From Proteobacteria bacterium UBA7420 (GTDB taxonomy: Bacteria > Pseudomonadota > Gammaproteobacteria > Magnimaribacterales > D2472): 8,990 nt of DNA. Positions 6,716 to 8,990 of the stretch are shown piece after piece; position 1 is the stretch's first letter, and every line of letters begins with the position of its first letter. Location of the stretch: NCBI GenBank assembly GCA_002469975.1, contig DKMG01000048.1, positions 1 to 8,990 on the forward strand, written 5' to 3'. The position numbers and the translations under genes were made by a program. Below the pieces are notes generated by a model. It did no database searches, was not told where the DNA came from, and saw only the letters and a program-made list of their open reading frames with translations.

Positions 6716-7664
6716 ACCAGGCGTTATACTCATCACCACTCTGCTAATAATCATGGTGATGTCTCTGATCAGTGTTCAAATTAGTAAAAATTTTTATATT
6801 TCTTTGAGCAGAGAAGCTTATTTAGATTTTAAGACTCTCAGCTATCAAATGCTAATAAGCTCTGAAGGTCAGGCCATTCAAAGCCTGCAGAAAGAGCTTA
6901 AATCACAGCAAGAAAAGCTGACACTGCATGACCCCCTCTTAAAAAATACGTTTTATTATGAAAATGATTCCATGCTCCTAGAGCTAAAGATCTCTGATGC
7001 AGTCAATTGTTTTAATTTAAACAGCTTATTTGAACCTGCAGACAATACCTTTAATGTTGCTTTAGCTCAAAGAAAATGGCTTGAGCGTTACTTAAGATTA
7101 AAATTTCTAAATGAATCAGACATAGAGTCTTTTATAGATCAATTAATTGATTGGGTAGATTTGGATAATCAGCCGCGAAATTTTGGTGCTGAGAATTATT
7201 TTTATATTGGTCCTGCTAGTATCACTCCACAATTCACACCTAAGCGATTACTGGTAGATTTATCAGAAATTAAAAATTTTCCAATCATGCAGACCGTGAG
7301 CTTTGATGATCTCTCCACTAATTTATGCGTTGTTCCAGACTCCAGCAAACAATTTTTAAATATTAATTCGCTGACAAGTGAGGATACAATGCTCGTCGCT
7401 TCTTTTTTTAATAACGACAATCTGGAATTAGTTGAGAGTCAAATTATTGATATGCCTCGACAAGGCTATGACAGTATTGATTTCTTTGCTGAGTTTTTTT
7501 CTCGCTCAAAAGATTACCCTGCCCAGGTTTTAAGCTTAAACTCTAAGAGTTTCCATCTTCATGGCAAGATAGTAAATGAAAATTTTTCTGCTAATCTTGA
7601 TACCCTTGTTATATTAGATCTTTCAAATTCAGCGGTAATTGCCAGGAGAACATTTAATTTTTAA
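6708..7664 (+). CDS. gspK: GspK, minor pseudopilin capping the pseudopilus tip
   Basis: GspK is the largest minor pseudopilin and caps the pseudopilus tip. From ATG 6708 it has 318 residues. The leader MNKPG is followed by VILITTLLIIMVMSLISVQI; Thr occupies +5 instead of Glu, which is normal for GspK. The alpha-domain insertion and calcium-site region are seen as LIDWVDLDNQPRNFG (about 146-160) followed by AENYFY, then the conserved RLLVDLSEI (180-188). Cys101 (in CFNLNSL) and Cys207 (LCVVP) could form a disulfide; this is inference. An in-frame ATG at 6660 would add 16 residues to the leader. I chose 6708 because it gives a normal short leader and has TTGAG 7 nt upstream. It overlaps gspJ by 8 nt. 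Confidence 0.95.
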   Translation: MNKPGVILITTLLIIMVMSLISVQISKNFYISLSREAYLDFKTLSYQMLISSEGQAIQSLQKELKSQQEKLTLHDPLLKNTFYYENDSMLLELKISDAVNCFNLNSLFEPADNTFNVALAQRKWLERYLRLKFLNESDIESFIDQLIDWVDLDNQPRNFGAENYFYIGPASITPQFTPKRLLVDLSEIKNFPIMQTVSFDDLSTNLCVVPDSSKQFLNINSLTSEDTMLVASFFNNDNLELVESQIIDMPRQGYDSIDFFAEFFSRSKDYPAQVLSLNSKSFHLHGKIVNENFSANLDTLVILDLSNSAVIARRTFNF

Positions 7665-7670
7665 TTTTAT

Positions 7671-8843
7671 ATGATTAATTCTATTCTTCATTTCACAGAT
7701 TTAAGCCTCAAATCAGTTGATGTTTATTCATATCAATCTGACATGCGCCACACAGTTGCTTCAATCGAATTATCTGATATTCAAAAGCACCTGGTTAATA
7801 CCTCCAATATATTTCTCATGTTGCCATCTCAATTATTTGGATTTTTGAGTTACCAGAATGATCAACATTACAAAGGTGAAGTCTTGCAAGCCAATGTCTT
7901 CGCTCAAATTGAAGACCAGCTTATTAGTGATGTATCAAGCCTGCAATTTTTTTATAGTGCTGAATGGAAACTAGCCTCATGGATAGACTCAGAAATTTAT
8001 CACTCAGTTATAAGTTTCTTTGATGATGTAGATGCTGAAATCACAATTCTTCCCGAGCACTTTCTTCTGCAAAGCAATGGGACTTCAATCTTCATCCAAG
8101 ACAATTATTTTATTGCAGCTTTTAGAGATCATTCAGGCTTTGGAGGCAGTTTAGCCACCCTAACTAATTATATAGACACACTTGATCCAGGGGCTTTGCA
8201 CTCAGCCGACCTCACTCTATTGGGCGAGCATCCCATAGATGGAGATCTTCCATTTGATGTTACCCAAATGCAGAGTCGTAGCCTGCATGATCTTCATGTG
8301 CAACTAATAGAGCATGAAAATTTAGCATCATTGAATATGTTCCGCAGAAGACTATCAATCAATTATCTAAAATTGAAGTTCAAGCTTACCACTTTAGAAT
8401 CCCGCATTATTGGTGCTGCGCTAATGATTACCTTTCTCGCTCCTTTGGTTATAAATTCTCTTTTGAGCTCCTTTCTTTCATCCTATCAAGACAGCACCAT
8501 CGAAGTATTTCGTCAGCTCAATCCTACTTTTACCAGACTGGTTAACCCAAAAGCACAGATCGATGATTTGACGAGGGATATCCCTTTACAGATAACAGCC
8601 TCATCTCAGGACTTAAACGCATTGATCTATATAGAGTCCCTGGCCGACGAATCTATTCGTAAAATTCAGGTTGATCTTAAAAACAATACTGTCAGGGCGG
8701 CTGTGGAAAACTTAGCACCCTATAAGCTTGGTTTGATACAAGCGGCAATCAATCAAAGCAATTCGACCATGGATGCTCAAAGTTTAGTTGAGGGTGCCGA
8801 CGGCCTCTATGGCTTAATTACCATTCAATATAATGCAGAATAA
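7671..8843 (+). CDS. gspL: GspL, type II secretion inner-membrane protein recruiting GspE
   Basis: GspL is a bitopic inner-membrane protein. Its cytoplasmic actin-like domain binds the N-terminal domain of GspE, and its periplasmic domain pairs with GspM. The 390 residues divide into a cytoplasmic part (about 1-240) ending in a basic stretch with FRRRLSINYLKLKFKL, one transmembrane helix (about 245-266, RIIGAALMITFLAPLVINSL) and a periplasmic part (about 267-390) whose last 80 residues look like the ferredoxin-like GspL C-terminal domain (strands RKIQVDLKNNTVRAAVE and GLYGLITIQYN). The primary sequence is divergent, so the call rests on topology, length and position between gspK and gspM. The ATG is 6 nt after gspK in an AT-rich stretch without a Shine-Dalgarno sequence. 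The 3' end overlaps gspM by 11 nt. Confidence 0.9.
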   Translation: MINSILHFTDLSLKSVDVYSYQSDMRHTVASIELSDIQKHLVNTSNIFLMLPSQLFGFLSYQNDQHYKGEVLQANVFAQIEDQLISDVSSLQFFYSAEWKLASWIDSEIYHSVISFFDDVDAEITILPEHFLLQSNGTSIFIQDNYFIAAFRDHSGFGGSLATLTNYIDTLDPGALHSADLTLLGEHPIDGDLPFDVTQMQSRSLHDLHVQLIEHENLASLNMFRRRLSINYLKLKFKLTTLESRIIGAALMITFLAPLVINSLLSSFLSSYQDSTIEVFRQLNPTFTRLVNPKAQIDDLTRDIPLQITASSQDLNALIYIESLADESIRKIQVDLKNNTVRAAVENLAPYKLGLIQAAINQSNSTMDAQSLVEGADGLYGLITIQYNAE

Positions 8844-8990
8844 TATTCTACAGCTATGGTCAGCCTTAAATGCATATAAGCGGAAAGCTCTACTTATTGC
8901 CGTCACCACTATTCTCATAATCATAGGGTTAAGTTATTTATTGAATATATCTGAGTCTATATCCACCAAGAAGAGAGCGCTGACAATAGC
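8833..8990 (+). CDS. gspM: GspM, type II secretion inner-membrane protein (3' partial)
   Basis: An open frame begins at ATG 8833, inside the last codons of gspL (11-nt overlap), and runs without a stop to the window end (52 full codons). The visible product starts with MQNNILQLWSALNAYKRKAL, followed by a strongly hydrophobic helix (about residues 20-38, including LLIAVTTILIIIGLSYLL) and then a polar periplasmic start (NISESISTKKRAL). A short cytoplasmic tail with Trp and basic residues, one membrane helix and a helical periplasmic segment is the GspM plan. GspM pairs with GspL and stabilises it. The call relies on this topology and on gene order; too little sequence is present for a domain match. 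No Shine-Dalgarno sequence is seen, so translation is probably coupled to gspL. Confidence 0.8.
   Translation, partial: MQNNILQLWSALNAYKRKALLIAVTTILIIIGLSYLLNISESISTKKRALTI

Noticed and set aside
7202..7420. Minus-strand open frame of 72 codons opposite gspK
   Set aside because: It lies wholly inside gspK with no motif or context for a gene on the minus strand.
1..8990. Alternative identity as a type IV pilus or other filament system
   Set aside because: Gene order C-D-E-F-G-H-I-J-K-L-M, the GspG calcium-loop motif, the GspC HR domain and the GspK Thr+5 are specific to T2SS; no pilT, pilA-type pilin or pilMNOPQ cluster is present.

Overview
The window is one continuous type II secretion system (T2SS, general secretory pathway) operon, with every gene on the + strand in the canonical order gspC-D-E-F-G-H-I-J-K-L-M. 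It opens inside gspC (5' end missing) and closes inside gspM (3' end missing). The nine genes between them, gspD to gspL, are complete, with no frameshift or internal stop. The GspC-D-E-F-L-M architecture, the gene order and the marine-bacterium-like AT-rich composition suggest a low-GC gammaproteobacterium. Weak or absent Shine-Dalgarno sequences and tight packing fit a streamlined genome such as a marine SAR86-like lineage, but this taxonomic guess is inference only. No rRNA, marker gene or mobile element is present to confirm it.

Layout: 1-320 is the end of gspC, the inner-membrane clamp that contacts the secretin. 327-2168 is gspD, the outer-membrane secretin. 2175-3665 is gspE, the cytoplasmic assembly ATPase. 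3652-4851 is gspF, the inner-membrane platform protein. 4857-5291 is gspG, the major pseudopilin. The four minor pseudopilins follow: gspH (5273-5758), gspI (5764-6117), gspJ (6104-6715) and gspK (6708-7664). gspL (7671-8843) and the start of gspM (8833-8990) encode the inner-membrane partners that hold GspE at the platform. Genes are separated by at most 6 nt or overlap by up to 19 nt. There is therefore no room for internal promoters or terminators between genes, and no gene-free stretch longer than a few bases.

How it works together, from family knowledge: folded exoproteins reach the periplasm by Sec or Tat. GspE, docked through GspL/GspM and GspF, drives assembly of a GspG pseudopilus tipped by GspH-I-J-K. 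The pseudopilus pushes substrates through the GspD channel, which GspC connects to the inner membrane. The window does not show the prepilin peptidase (gspO/pilD), gspN, a pilotin (gspS) or any secreted substrate.

I see no undescribed system here. The points worth a second look are details of a divergent, compact T2SS: a GspC that stops right after its HR domain with no PDZ or coiled-coil tail, TTG starts and overlaps among the minor pseudopilins, a secretin with a short N3 loop and short C-terminal tail, and a few substitutions in conserved motifs.
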